Positions 43,022 through 53,131 of a DNA stretch of 64,000 bases are shown in pieces; position 1 is the stretch's first letter, and each line of letters starts with the position of its first letter. The DNA is from Bog-793 sp035625025 (GTDB lineage: Bacteria; Actinomycetota; Acidimicrobiia; Acidimicrobiales; Bog-793): contig DASPQJ010000054.1 of assembly GCA_035625025.1 (NCBI GenBank), forward strand, positions 1-64,000, written 5' to 3'. The translations under genes and the position numbers were made by a program. The notes under the pieces were generated by a model. That model saw only the letters and a program-made list of their open reading frames with translations. It ran no database searches and had not been told where the DNA came from.

Positions 43022-44092
43022 GTGACTGAAACCACCGTGGCATTTGCGGACGGTCAGCGACAGCCGACTTTGACAGTCGTCATCCCTACTTACTCTCGAG
43101 TCGAAACCCTCGATGGAGCCCTTGCCGCGCTCGCACGACAGACCATCGCTGATCAACTAGAGGTCATTGTCGTCGACGATGGATCCTTCCTCGACAGATC
43201 ACGGTTGATCCAGAACTTCGGCGTCCGACTAATACGACACGAGACCAACCGCGGCGTGGCCGCCGCAAGGAACACGGGATGGAGAGCGGCGACCGCGAGC
43301 CGCGTGGCATTCTTGGACGACGACTGCGAGCCGGACGCCGAATGGGCAGCCAATTACCTCAAAGCCCTTGATCAGGGGGTCCGAGCTGTGGGTGGACCGG
43401 TCATCCCAGCCACGGATACCAGCTTCTTGGGCGGTTATCTCCGTCGGAACAATCCGCTTGTTCCCTCTGAGATCGAACTTGCCCAAACTCCGACCCTGCC
43501 GTTTCGTTTCGCGCGGTATTTGCTCCGGAGCTTCCAACGAATCCCAGAACGCCGAGGCTCCGACAGCCGCCGCCCTGTTCTCTGGCTTCTCGGCGCAAAC
43601 ATGGCACTGGAAGTCCAAACTCTGGAAGAACTCGGCGGTTTCGATGAGCGCTTCCGCCACGGCGCGGAAGACGCAGATTTGTGCCGAAGACTTCAACAAC
43701 GTCACTCACTTTCAGCGGTTCAATTTGATCCGGAAATCCTCGTGTCACACCATCTCGATGAGACGCTCAGCGACATCGTGCGAAGACAAACACTCTACGG
43801 AGGTTCACTGGCAGGACTTTATCGAAAACACCAGGATGTTCCGGCGACACTATATCCCTGGCCTTGGCTCGGGCTTATTCTGTCTATATTGTCCTTGCGG
43901 CATCCGAAGGCAATGCTCTTCGTCGCTGTTTTGCCTCAAATCCTTTACGCCAGAGGGCTTCGAGAGTCGTGGACGACGCATACGTTGGCGCCATTGTTTG
44001 ACTGCTACGTTCGCATGCTGGAGGAAATGGCGCATGACTTCGGCTTCGTCATGGGACTGTGGAAGTTCCGCGACCTGCATCCGTCCGATTAG
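43022..44092 (+). CDS. Family 2 glycosyltransferase (rhamnosyltransferase-like)
   Basis: 356 residues from GTG 43022, which has GGAG six bases upstream; a TTG at 42971 in frame is less likely. Motifs: LTVVIPTYSRVETLDGAL, VVDDGS near residue 58, the acidic LDDDCEPDAEW near 105, and GGFDERFRHGAEDADLCRRL near 220, a form common in rhamnosyl- and galactofuranosyl-type GT2 enzymes. A C-terminal hydrophobic patch near 290-315 may anchor it to the membrane. Confidence 0.86.
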   Translation: MTETTVAFADGQRQPTLTVVIPTYSRVETLDGALAALARQTIADQLEVIVVDDGSFLDRSRLIQNFGVRLIRHETNRGVAAARNTGWRAATASRVAFLDDDCEPDAEWAANYLKALDQGVRAVGGPVIPATDTSFLGGYLRRNNPLVPSEIELAQTPTLPFRFARYLLRSFQRIPERRGSDSRRPVLWLLGANMALEVQTLEELGGFDERFRHGAEDADLCRRLQQRHSLSAVQFDPEILVSHHLDETLSDIVRRQTLYGGSLAGLYRKHQDVPATLYPWPWLGLILSILSLRHPKAMLFVAVLPQILYARGLRESWTTHTLAPLFDCYVRMLEEMAHDFGFVMGLWKFRDLHPSD

Positions 44093-44488
44093 TCCATTAC
44101 ACCCGACTTATCACTCGTCCACCAGTATTCGGGTCACGTTGCAACGGCTGAGTCTCGTGCTCGTTGTCGCGAGTACTCACGTCGCTGCCCGCGTTTCCAC
44201 TCCGTCAACTTCAAGCCCCGCCGCACGTCGTGTTCGGCGCACGTCGGCGCCCACCGGAACCGTTTGTACCACGCCCGTTCGCGTGCACCCCGATGCACGG
44301 TGACGTGTCCTGTCAAGCACCGGTTTCCGCATCCCTGCCACGTGCCGACGGGTGAAGTTCAAATGGCCAGTGCCGCAGAGTTCCCAAAATCGCTGACAAC
44401 AGGTAGGATGCCCGCAACTTAAACCGTCATCCACGAGGTATGTAAATGCAATTCTCCGTCTGAGATCATCCAGGCCACATTCTCAAGA
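44093..44488. other. Intergenic, no gene recognised
   Basis: 396 bases. The first part looks like GC-rich non-coding sequence, the last 100 bases are AT-richer and may hold the promoter of the methyltransferase-glycosyltransferase fusion. Confidence 0.4.
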
Positions 44489-45937
44489 GTGAGCCCATTA
44501 CATTCAGTGACTCGAAAACAACGCGACATCGCCAAACCAACCGAAGTCAATGCTCGCGCCTCGAACGACGAAATCCCCCCAATGTTGAGCCACTCTCCGC
44601 CAGGTCTCTTCCATCCGGATTCCAAATCTCGTCCCGTGCATTTCCTTCAACAGGATGCTGTCAGCGTCGATGAATCGCCTTCCCGCCAACGACTGGCTGA
44701 CCTTGTGGTTCAATGTGTCCTGGAACGCCTTGTCGAACGAGGATTCTCCAACGCGTCGTCGATGTTGGCCGTCGGCTACGACACGAGTGTTGCCGCGAAA
44801 CTGGTTAAACAAGGTATGTCTGTGGATGCCTTCGTGGCTTCAAGCACGCCAGCGAATCCTCCATTGGCAGACGCGTATCTCAACACGGCACGTCGGTCCG
44901 TATCAACGTGCATTTTCGATGGGACGCTCGAATTCGTCGACGATCCGTCATCATTACTTGCGGCTGCCTACTCTCTCCTCGCGCCAGGCGGACTGCTCGT
45001 GGTGAGGGTCCATGACATGCGTAACCGAGACAAGCGTCGTTTTGACGTCGTCGCACGCCAGAATCCCCAATGTCAATCATTGTTCGGGGGTTCAAGTCTC
45101 CAGTCGCTCGTCTTCCGGGAAGGTTTCGTGGCCCCCCGTTGCTGCAGAACTGCCGATGGAGCCCTCATCCTCACAGCGCAACGCTCCGACCTTGCTCCGC
45201 CACACTCACGACCTCTGCGCCTCTCTGTAGTCGTACCCGTCTACAACGAAGTTCAGACCTTTCCAAAAGTGATGGATGCACTGCTCACGAAGACAATCCC
45301 TGGCGTTCAGATCCAAGTTGTTGTCGTCGAAAGCAACTCCGACGACGGGTCCCGGGAGCTTGCTATCGGTTATGAGCATCACCCCCGGGTCTCGCTCGTC
45401 CTTGAAGAACGACCGCGAGGCAAAGGACACGCCGTGAGAACAGGGCTCGCCGAAGCGGACGGCGACTTCGTGCTCATACAGGATGCCGATCTCGAATACG
45501 ACATCGCCGACTACGAGACCCTGCTCGCGCCCCTCCAATCCCTTCAAACAGGTTTCGTCCTCGGTGTGCGCGCTCAAACACGACAACAACAACGCGGAAT
45601 TCGCCATTTCGAGAGTGCGGCCCTTGTCAGCACCGTAATGAACCTCGGCAACTCCTTCTTCGTAACACTGTTTAATCTCACGTACCAGCAACGGCTTCAC
45701 GACCCCTTCACAATGGCAAAGGTCTTTCGTCGAGACTGTGTTAGCGGGATAAGCCTCGAATGCAACCGTTTCGATTTCGATTGGGAACTCTTGGCCAAAT
45801 TGATCCGCGCCGGTTATGCGCCAGTGGAAGTGCCCATCTCGTATCGGTCACGTTCTTTCGCCGAGGGAAAGAAAATTCGGTTCTTCCGCGACCCTCTCAC
45901 GTGGATCGTCGCTTGCTTCAAATACCGCCGTAGTTGA
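44489..45937 (+). CDS. Fusion of a methyltransferase-like domain and a GT2 polyprenyl-phosphate glycosyltransferase
   Basis: 482 residues from GTG 44489; ATG 44582 is also possible. Residues about 65-235 resemble a class I SAM methyltransferase: MLAVGYDTSVAAKLV replaces motif I, and LEFVDDPSSLLAAAYSLLAPGGLLVVRV matches the later motifs. The motif I glycines are poor (VGYDTS), so SAM binding is doubtful. Residues about 240-482 are a GT2 domain of the DPM1 type: LSVVVPVYNEVQTFPKVMDAL, VVVESNSDDGS, RGKGHAVRTGLAEADGDFVLIQDADLEYD. It may transfer a sugar to polyprenyl phosphate. Confidence 0.82.
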   Translation: MSPLHSVTRKQRDIAKPTEVNARASNDEIPPMLSHSPPGLFHPDSKSRPVHFLQQDAVSVDESPSRQRLADLVVQCVLERLVERGFSNASSMLAVGYDTSVAAKLVKQGMSVDAFVASSTPANPPLADAYLNTARRSVSTCIFDGTLEFVDDPSSLLAAAYSLLAPGGLLVVRVHDMRNRDKRRFDVVARQNPQCQSLFGGSSLQSLVFREGFVAPRCCRTADGALILTAQRSDLAPPHSRPLRLSVVVPVYNEVQTFPKVMDALLTKTIPGVQIQVVVVESNSDDGSRELAIGYEHHPRVSLVLEERPRGKGHAVRTGLAEADGDFVLIQDADLEYDIADYETLLAPLQSLQTGFVLGVRAQTRQQQRGIRHFESAALVSTVMNLGNSFFVTLFNLTYQQRLHDPFTMAKVFRRDCVSGISLECNRFDFDWELLAKLIRAGYAPVEVPISYRSRSFAEGKKIRFFRDPLTWIVACFKYRRS

Positions 45938-45995
45938 AGATGCGACAAGCATGCGGTGGTTCCGAACTGAATTTCTCTTGCTTGGACGGCTGATC

Positions 45996-48900
45996 TCACC
46001 GAACGAGCCGGGCCGAGACAATCGGATCGTAGATCGACTCAATCAACATGATTCTGTTGCTCCGATAGCCGTACCACTGACTGCAAGCACCGACGTCAAC
46101 GTTTACATTTCGCCCATTGGCCGCCAGCACCGACAGTGCGATCTGATGACCAGGACTTTCAAGGGCGTCAGCGAACTCCACCGTCATGTCGCGCAACGGA
46201 GGCTTGAAGCTCAGCCGCAGCCACGAGTATTCAGATCGATCAATCCCCGCCGGAAGTGACAAACTATACAGATATCCCACGTTATCGATGAAACCCGAAC
46301 CACTGGCTCGCTCGTTAGCCTGAACTCGGTATTTCACTCCGTTGTTGCCGATTATGAAATCGCGAGTAGGTCCTGTATCAACTGGCGAACTCAAGCTCGG
46401 CGGACTAAGGACCCTCGTTGCCGTGCCATTCGCGTTCAGCGCATAGATCTCGAGCCTTTCTAGATTTGAGCCCGATGGAACCTTTAGAATGAAACCACTG
46501 TAACTTGTTGCCTTGGAAAGAAGATACGCCGCCACATCGGGGCGGAAGACATTCGGCTTCACAGACGCGATCACACGGTCGCCTCTTACCGCCACAACCT
46601 CTTTCGCGGGCTGCAACTTCAAATCGTCCACAGCCCATCCCAGGATCACTTCGCTTATTTGGGACGCGGTCGACATCCCCAGCTTCACACCCGTACTTCC
46701 CTCGACACTTGCCGGCACCCTTAAGAAGTTTGGAATGGCACCCCAATTGCACAGACCTGGCTCAAAATAGAGACCGGTCGTGACGGCAGGAACCCCGACG
46801 CTCATTGGGGACCGTACCTTGCCAACAAGATCCTGCCTGAGCATCACAACCTGACCATCAACGTCGGCGAAAGGCACGTAATGCGTTAGCAAGTACCTGC
46901 TGATCTGGTAGTTCCGGATCATTCCCAGAATCCCATCGTACTCTGTGCCGGGCAGTCCAAAAGTCCCATTCGCGAAGATAACAAGCCTCGGCCGACTCCG
47001 TTCGAGTTCAGCGATAACTAGCTGTTGTGCCTGGGTGGACTCAGCCATCTCGACGTGAAAGAACCGAGACCCTGGTACCCGGTTCAATAGGAAATAGAGG
47101 ACCCCCGGTTCGTTCGCGAAGTCGAACACGGGAGAGGTCGGCCCCGCGTAAGCATCGAGGAATTTTCCCAGGTCCTGAATTTGCTGCACGTCGACGGCAC
47201 CTGTCTGCGTGTATCCCAATAGTTTCATTGGCGGCTCTGCCGCCGCCGATGCATGCATAGCACCAGGAACATCTGCGATTGCCGTAACGACACCTGGTGT
47301 AATAACAGGCAGCAGTGCCACCATCAACACTGACGCCACACGTGGACTTTCCCGCGCTAACCTCAACCCCGAAACAACTACAGACTCCCACTCCGCTAGG
47401 CGTCGTTGCAGCCAAGAGAACGCGCCCGAGGCCATCCTCACAATTAATCGATCCGCCATCATGATCGCGTCGATTCCCCAGAGAATCGTCAGCGGCACGC
47501 ACACGGTGAACACCTCGGCGACGTGTGAAGGGTCAGCGCGATCAAGAGACTTCTGACTGTACAGAACCACGAATGTCGCTGAGGCGACCATCGTCCATTC
47601 GTCTGATGACCACGACTTCCCGCCACTTAGCTTCCCTGCCGCCCGCCAGAACGTTACCAAGTACAACAACACGGGAACGCAAAAGAACATAACGGTCCGA
47701 ATATTGGCCACATTCCACCACGTTATTGGAATCCCCCCCCACAGGATATGGCTCCCAATATTCATCTCGTAATAACTCAGGAAAGCGCCTAGGGAATTCG
47801 TCCCCGCCAGATAGCATCCAAAACACAGGACCAGTCCCAACCCAAACACCCCGCACCAGAACGTCCGGTAGAACGATTTTGCAATCGATTGCCCTTGCAC
47901 ATGACCCAACCACTCAAACGCCACGAGCGTCGCAATAACTCCTCCTGCAAGCAGACCGATTTCGGGCGTGATAATGGCTTGAATTACCAGATCAATTGCA
48001 AATGCAAAGCACCAGAGCTTCCGGGGCGTTCGGACCATCTTGTCGAATAGAATCAACACCAACGGTAGGAGCGCGAATCGTGAAAATGAAGCTGTAAGAT
48101 ATCCCCCAACAATCAGCATTCCCACAATTACCGGGACGAGCCGATTGCGTCTGGAAAAGTAAACCGCGAAGAGATACCAGACGCAACTCTGAATCGGGTA
48201 TATGATCATCATCTGTCCCGCCACGGAACCCCAACGCGAGTGCGAAAACACCGCCATCCCAACCGCGCCGGCAAACACATCCTCGAGCAACCCGTGAAGC
48301 AAGTAGATGTCACGCCAGGGCAGAAGACCGTGAACGAACACCAACTGTGCCCCCGCCAAAAATTGGGCATCGTCGAATCCCCCAAATTGCCCCAGTGCGC
48401 CGGGTAGAGAAGCAGTCGCCAACAGGATTGCCGCGCAACCCACGACCGTCACCAGTATCGATCCTTCGATCAGCCTCGGCGATCTTCCCAGTGATGAACG
48501 CCGAAGAGCTCTCGTCGTCCAAACGACGCTCACTACCACAACACAAATGACCAGCCAAAGCGGCAACCACGGGTAGTACACCACACGGTGCGGTGATCCG
48601 ATCGTGACGGTGGTCGCTCGAGAAACAAAATACAAAAGCACCAGTACGGCAACCGGTCCGAAAAGTGAGTTAACGACACTCACATTCGACTCAAAGTGTG
48701 ACGTTCTGCCGCGTGAGCCGTGCCGTCGACCATGAAGCGCGAGCGACGTGCGAACGCATGCTCCCGCAAGCACCAGGGCTACATATGCAGCCCCCGTCAT
48801 CAAACCCCACAACGAAATTTCATTCGAACCGGTTGCCGCGCTTAACTCAATCGCGACGACAGTGCCTGGAAATGCCACTCGCACGACGGACCAGAACGCG

Positions 48901-49286
48901 TCACGCGCATCGGCACGGCTGTCCCACCTCTCATCCGCTCTATCCTCACTTGTCACGACTGCGCGGCTGACCAACACCGGTCGGATTCGTCGTATCGGAC
49001 TACGCCTTCGTATCGGACCACGCCAAGCGAGGAGTAGATAAACGAGAACGGTGAGAACCGGGAATGCCCATGTAACTAACTCAAAAGCGAACTGATACCG
49101 ATACGCGTCGAAATCCGCGAATATTGGGTAGCCGACGATGTCCGTCACGATGGACAGTCGGTTGCCAACATGTCGCCATATGAGTTCACAAACAGCGATT
49201 GCGACTACTACCGCGACCACGAATCGTGCTACGGAAGACCATAACCGCTCGCGTTCACTGCCTTGAGCGGTTTCCCCACTCCTCAC
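45996..49286 (-). CDS. Very large GT-C-like membrane protein with a soluble C-terminal domain
   Basis: 1096 residues from GTG 49286, the longest gene of the window. About a dozen or more membrane segments span residues 19 to about 700. An outside loop has GGFDDAQFLAGAQLVFVHGLLPWRDIYLLHG, where the DD pair and the GLLPWRD phrase are typical of GT-C glycosyltransferases. After the last helix (ASVLMVALLPVITPGVV, near 685) some 400 residues are soluble, with a beta-rich end containing FILKVPSGSNLERLEIYAL and KYRVQANERASGSGF. The soluble part would face outside. I found no close named family. Confidence 0.68.
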   Translation of the reverse strand: MRSGETAQGSERERLWSSVARFVVAVVVAIAVCELIWRHVGNRLSIVTDIVGYPIFADFDAYRYQFAFELVTWAFPVLTVLVYLLLAWRGPIRRRSPIRRIRPVLVSRAVVTSEDRADERWDSRADARDAFWSVVRVAFPGTVVAIELSAATGSNEISLWGLMTGAAYVALVLAGACVRTSLALHGRRHGSRGRTSHFESNVSVVNSLFGPVAVLVLLYFVSRATTVTIGSPHRVVYYPWLPLWLVICVVVVSVVWTTRALRRSSLGRSPRLIEGSILVTVVGCAAILLATASLPGALGQFGGFDDAQFLAGAQLVFVHGLLPWRDIYLLHGLLEDVFAGAVGMAVFSHSRWGSVAGQMMIIYPIQSCVWYLFAVYFSRRNRLVPVIVGMLIVGGYLTASFSRFALLPLVLILFDKMVRTPRKLWCFAFAIDLVIQAIITPEIGLLAGGVIATLVAFEWLGHVQGQSIAKSFYRTFWCGVFGLGLVLCFGCYLAGTNSLGAFLSYYEMNIGSHILWGGIPITWWNVANIRTVMFFCVPVLLYLVTFWRAAGKLSGGKSWSSDEWTMVASATFVVLYSQKSLDRADPSHVAEVFTVCVPLTILWGIDAIMMADRLIVRMASGAFSWLQRRLAEWESVVVSGLRLARESPRVASVLMVALLPVITPGVVTAIADVPGAMHASAAAEPPMKLLGYTQTGAVDVQQIQDLGKFLDAYAGPTSPVFDFANEPGVLYFLLNRVPGSRFFHVEMAESTQAQQLVIAELERSRPRLVIFANGTFGLPGTEYDGILGMIRNYQISRYLLTHYVPFADVDGQVVMLRQDLVGKVRSPMSVGVPAVTTGLYFEPGLCNWGAIPNFLRVPASVEGSTGVKLGMSTASQISEVILGWAVDDLKLQPAKEVVAVRGDRVIASVKPNVFRPDVAAYLLSKATSYSGFILKVPSGSNLERLEIYALNANGTATRVLSPPSLSSPVDTGPTRDFIIGNNGVKYRVQANERASGSGFIDNVGYLYSLSLPAGIDRSEYSWLRLSFKPPLRDMTVEFADALESPGHQIALSVLAANGRNVNVDVGACSQWYGYRSNRIMLIESIYDPIVSARLVR

Positions 49287-49866
49287 CGAAATAACGGCAA
49301 TCTTGTAGTAGCCCTCCTGTCTTCACACTGCTTTCTCGCCTGCCATGGGAGATCTGAGCAACAGTACACGGCTTCAACAATTCATTTCCGCGAAGCAACC
49401 GAGAGGCAACTCCCGACTTACAGTGATCGTGAGAATTGGAAAGCCCTTCTTGGCGCCGCCAGATCTAAGGTGCCGATCAATCGCTCTGTGCAGCACCACA
49501 CCGAGTTCCTCATAAGGGTTAACGTCTACCAGCTGAGCGAGCGACACCTCGAAAGGATGCCGATTGAAGACAAGGCGCCCAGTGACCTATCCGAAGGGAG
49601 GCAGTTTTCAGCCGGCACCAAGATGTCAATTCTCGACCGGGGTTGAGAGAAGTCCTTGGCCGTGCCCGAGGACACCTCTCGCATTGCCATAGGGCTTTCA
49701 CCCATTCCAGCCACCTACGACAAATCGTCAGTATTCACTGTTCAGCTCGATCTTCTTGCTCTTGACAGCGGAACATCCCGACGCTTCGCTTATGCTGATA
49801 CGAACTGTTCCAAGGCGGTCGCCACCCAAGATATCCGAAGGCAGCTGAACCATTCACAGCCGAACG
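49287..49866. other. Divergent intergenic region, no gene recognised
   Basis: 580 bases between two divergently transcribed membrane-protein genes. Open frames on either strand look non-coding. Promoters for both directions are expected here. Confidence 0.45.
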
Positions 49867-51555
49867 ATGACAGCAGCATGGTCAACCAGCCGGGAACGAC
49901 GGTCATTGGAACTGGTCTGCGCGGGCTTGCTCCTAACGTTGTCGCTGCTGATTCCGTTCATCTTGTGGCGCCACGCTTGGTATGAGTGGGCCAACTACTA
50001 CTGGCTCGTACTACAGCAGCAAAAGGCGGTAAGTTCCGGATTCTTTCCCACATATTTCATCCAGACGCCTTCGACTGGCTTCTTTTATCCGGTCTTCACC
50101 TTCAATGGAGCTCCTGCTTATTGGTTGACGGCGGTGCTCGGCACGGCTTTTGGATCAGGCTGGGCAGCGTTCCTCATCATGCTTGGATTGGCAAGCTCGG
50201 CAAGCTACTTAGGCATGTGGTGGATCTCTCGGATGAGCGGCCTTTCCAGGGCCTGGTCTGCCTTGCCCGCATTGCTCGTAGCGATGTCCAGCTACACCGC
50301 AGACGATCTCTACGGTCGCGGCGATTGGACAGAGCTGATTGTCATCGGATTCCTACCGCTGCTCGCGGCGAGCCTAATTTCTCTCATCAGACGACCAGTC
50401 GCTCCCGCATCACGAATGGCTTGTCTCATCATGGCGACCGTAATGGTGCTTGGCAGTGACAATGCCACCGTTATCGCCCTGTGCGTATTTGCGGTAGTAG
50501 TGGCTGTTTGCTTCCTACCCTTGCTGCCGCGCGCCAAGGTCGTTTGGCGAGGTGTTCTCCTCGCCACGTCGGCCGCGGCGATCGGCGGCTGTCTTGATGC
50601 CTGGTACTTGGTTCCCTCGATTGCATACGGACACAAAATCGCGATCTATCAAGACACAATCAACTTCATCTCCCAAGGAGTGACGGCCCCCTTCGACAGA
50701 TTTGTTCTGATTCTCAATCCCGCGCGTTCAATCATCGACCGTACAACAAACTTTCACCCGCAGCTCGCGTCGCTAGTACTCCTGTGGTCACTTATCACGG
50801 TCGTCTACTGGATGCGCAAACCGGAATTGCGACGTGTTGCAATATCCGCCATTGGAGCAATCGCCTGCTGCATTGCCCTTCTCTCCAGTGATGCCATCTG
50901 GGCATTTCTACCCCGTGTTGTCCGAGCTCTGCAGTTTCCGTTCCGGATGATTCCGTTTGCCGGATTCGCTGTCGCGGCACTCTTCATCATCAGCTTACGC
51001 GCCGTTGGTACTCGTGCCTTGTGGCGAGCAACAGCACTTCTCGCTTGTTCCTTCGTCGTAGCGCTCACCGTCTTTCAAGTTTGGGAAGCAAAGAACGAAG
51101 GGTGGAACGGCCACCCAATGATCGTTAACGCCGATGTCACGACGTACCCTTTCACGTTCGGCGGACAACAGGGTGGTTTCCATTTCCCGAGTCCACATCC
51201 ACTTTCCGACCCAACACAGCGAATCGCTCTTCGCGCCGCTGCAAATCACTCGTTCGGCGCCCGCGCACATCCCGGCCTCGCCGTTGTCGACGTCGCGTGG
51301 TCGCCCCTGCTTGCGGCAAGCAATGCCGAGATTCTCGGCGTCGACAGTTCTGGATTTGCTGTCGTGCGCGCCTTTGGGACGAACGTCTCTTTCCGATCTC
51401 AGATAACACCTCCCGTCCTGGTAGGTCTAATCCTCACCTTTGTCGCGCTTGTTTCGATTCCCGTCACCCTCGTGGTTTGCGCTTGCCGACGCCGCTCTGG
51501 TCCGACAACATCCGCCGGCGTTCATCATCTTCAACCTGGGATTCGGCGCGCTTGA
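49867..51555 (+). CDS. Polytopic membrane protein, 6-pyruvoyl-tetrahydropterin-synthase-related/GT-C-like type
   Basis: 562 residues. Around ten membrane segments occur between residues 14 and 395, and a final one at about 510-533 ends in CACRRR. A soluble stretch (about 400-505) lies outside between the last two. The first outside loop has EWANYYWLVLQQQKAVSSG and FFYPVFTFNGAPAYWL, like the membrane family annotated PTPS_related, which belongs to the wider GT-C group. No pterin enzyme activity is implied. It heads a two-gene unit with the GT4 gene 36 bp downstream. Confidence 0.65.
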   Translation: MTAAWSTSRERRSLELVCAGLLLTLSLLIPFILWRHAWYEWANYYWLVLQQQKAVSSGFFPTYFIQTPSTGFFYPVFTFNGAPAYWLTAVLGTAFGSGWAAFLIMLGLASSASYLGMWWISRMSGLSRAWSALPALLVAMSSYTADDLYGRGDWTELIVIGFLPLLAASLISLIRRPVAPASRMACLIMATVMVLGSDNATVIALCVFAVVVAVCFLPLLPRAKVVWRGVLLATSAAAIGGCLDAWYLVPSIAYGHKIAIYQDTINFISQGVTAPFDRFVLILNPARSIIDRTTNFHPQLASLVLLWSLITVVYWMRKPELRRVAISAIGAIACCIALLSSDAIWAFLPRVVRALQFPFRMIPFAGFAVAALFIISLRAVGTRALWRATALLACSFVVALTVFQVWEAKNEGWNGHPMIVNADVTTYPFTFGGQQGGFHFPSPHPLSDPTQRIALRAAANHSFGARAHPGLAVVDVAWSPLLAASNAEILGVDSSGFAVVRAFGTNVSFRSQITPPVLVGLILTFVALVSIPVTLVVCACRRRSGPTTSAGVHHLQPGIRRA

Positions 51556-51591
51556 CGTTCTTGCTGAACGCGCTGACATCCTGAACTCCGA

Positions 51592-52803
51592 ATGGTCCAA
51601 AGGCTAATCTCGCTCGTCAATGTCGCGAAATTCACTGTCCCGAACCCGCATTACATGAACCAGGCCCAATCCCACTTACGGGTGCTCCTTGTTAGTCCGT
51701 ACGGGCTAGCGCGCGATGGCGTCGCCCGCTACAGCTCGGATCTCGTTGCAACGATGGAGGGCGAAGGCTGCGACTTTCAGATCGTGACTCCGAGGAGGCC
51801 TCAAGGCGCAGAAGCTGCAAACGTCATCGGAAACTTGGAAGGACACAGCAAGCACACTCGCCAACTTTGCAACACCGTTTTGCACTGGTCGCCTGACCTC
51901 GTCCACGTGCAGTTTGCCGTGCCCTCCTACGGCGGAAGACTCCTGGCGTTGTTGCGACTGCTCGACGCGCTTCCGGTTCGCAAGGTCGTAACTGCCCATG
52001 AGGTCACCCGGGACATCGACCGACTCGGTTTGCTCGGTCGCCGCGTTTACCGACGTCTGGCGGAATCGGCAAGCTGCGTCATGGTCCACACACAGGCGGC
52101 TGCAAGAATCATCGAGTCGCTCGCTCCCACCGTCGAGGTGCACGTCATTCCCCATCCTGTACTACCGGCCCCAGCCGAAGTCGTCACCGAAGCTGAGATC
52201 CGGATCCGCTTCGGCCTCGTAGATCGTGACGTAATACTCATGTTCGGGTTCGTGCACCGGTACAAAGGATTAATCGACCTCGTAACCGCCTTCGGCCGAG
52301 CACAGCAGATCTCATCCAGTGGACTCGATCGCGCCACGCTTGTTGTGGCTGGAGCCGTGCGTCGCCGCTCCGGATTATTCAGGATCCTGGAGCTTCCTGA
52401 CCAGGTCCACCTAGCTCGCGTGCGATTCCAAGTGCGACACCGCGGCCTGGAAGACTGCACGGTCTTCACTGGGTACGTTGATGATGGCGAAGTGGCTGCG
52501 TGGTTCCAGGCGGCTCACGCGATCGTGTTGCCTTATCGCAAGATCGACCAGAGTGGAGTGCTCAGCTTGGCGCGCGCGTTTGGCTCATCGGTCATCGCGA
52601 GCGACGCCGGTGGCTTCGCCGAAGAAACGGGATCGCTATGGACGTTCCCTGCTGGCGACTGCGAGAGTCTCGCGCGACTGTTGGCACGTTTGGAGAACGA
52701 ACGACCTCCGAAAGCGTCATTCGACAGGGCTGCCGAAATGGCATCATTCGTCGAGGCCACGAGCGCCTTATACCGCAGCTCACCGCGAAGAATCTCTCGT
52801 TGA
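51592..52803 (+). CDS. Family 4 glycosyltransferase
   Basis: 403 residues; ATG 51655 (before the homology at HLRVLLVSPYGLARDGVARY) is a plausible later start. GT-B fold with an N-terminal DGVARYSSDLVATM donor-side loop, an HEVTRD motif near residue 135, LMFGFVHRYKGLIDLVTAF opening the C-terminal domain near 215, and YRKIDQSGVLSLARAFGSSVIASDAGGFAE near 320 in place of the common EPFGL motif. It uses a nucleotide-sugar donor; sugar and acceptor are unknown. Confidence 0.86.
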   Translation: MVQRLISLVNVAKFTVPNPHYMNQAQSHLRVLLVSPYGLARDGVARYSSDLVATMEGEGCDFQIVTPRRPQGAEAANVIGNLEGHSKHTRQLCNTVLHWSPDLVHVQFAVPSYGGRLLALLRLLDALPVRKVVTAHEVTRDIDRLGLLGRRVYRRLAESASCVMVHTQAAARIIESLAPTVEVHVIPHPVLPAPAEVVTEAEIRIRFGLVDRDVILMFGFVHRYKGLIDLVTAFGRAQQISSSGLDRATLVVAGAVRRRSGLFRILELPDQVHLARVRFQVRHRGLEDCTVFTGYVDDGEVAAWFQAAHAIVLPYRKIDQSGVLSLARAFGSSVIASDAGGFAEETGSLWTFPAGDCESLARLLARLENERPPKASFDRAAEMASFVEATSALYRSSPRRISR

Positions 52804-53131
52804 CCGTGATCGAACATCAACACGCGACACCGATCAAAGGAGAATTCGCCGTGTTGCCTCTCCGAGATTCACGGGATAGACGCGTCAGCTGGTTCGCGTC
52901 GGATCGTCAAGCCTGATCAGTCCCGTCTCGGTCTGCGACCTCCGCCCCCATCCGTGGCCGATGCGCCACATGCGTCAAGAACCGTCAACAACGGCAGAAC
53001 ATGGGCATCATGAGAAATTTCAACTCGCTCCGTGTGATTGCGTCATTTCGAATCAAGACACCGTGTGAATCCACCTCGTTGGCTCGATAGTCCATGATCT
53101 CGATTGCATCAAAACCAAGGTAAGACAATCC
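52804..53131. other. Intergenic, no gene recognised
   Basis: 328 bases between converging genes. No protein-like frame or obvious hairpin with a T tract was seen. Confidence 0.4.
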
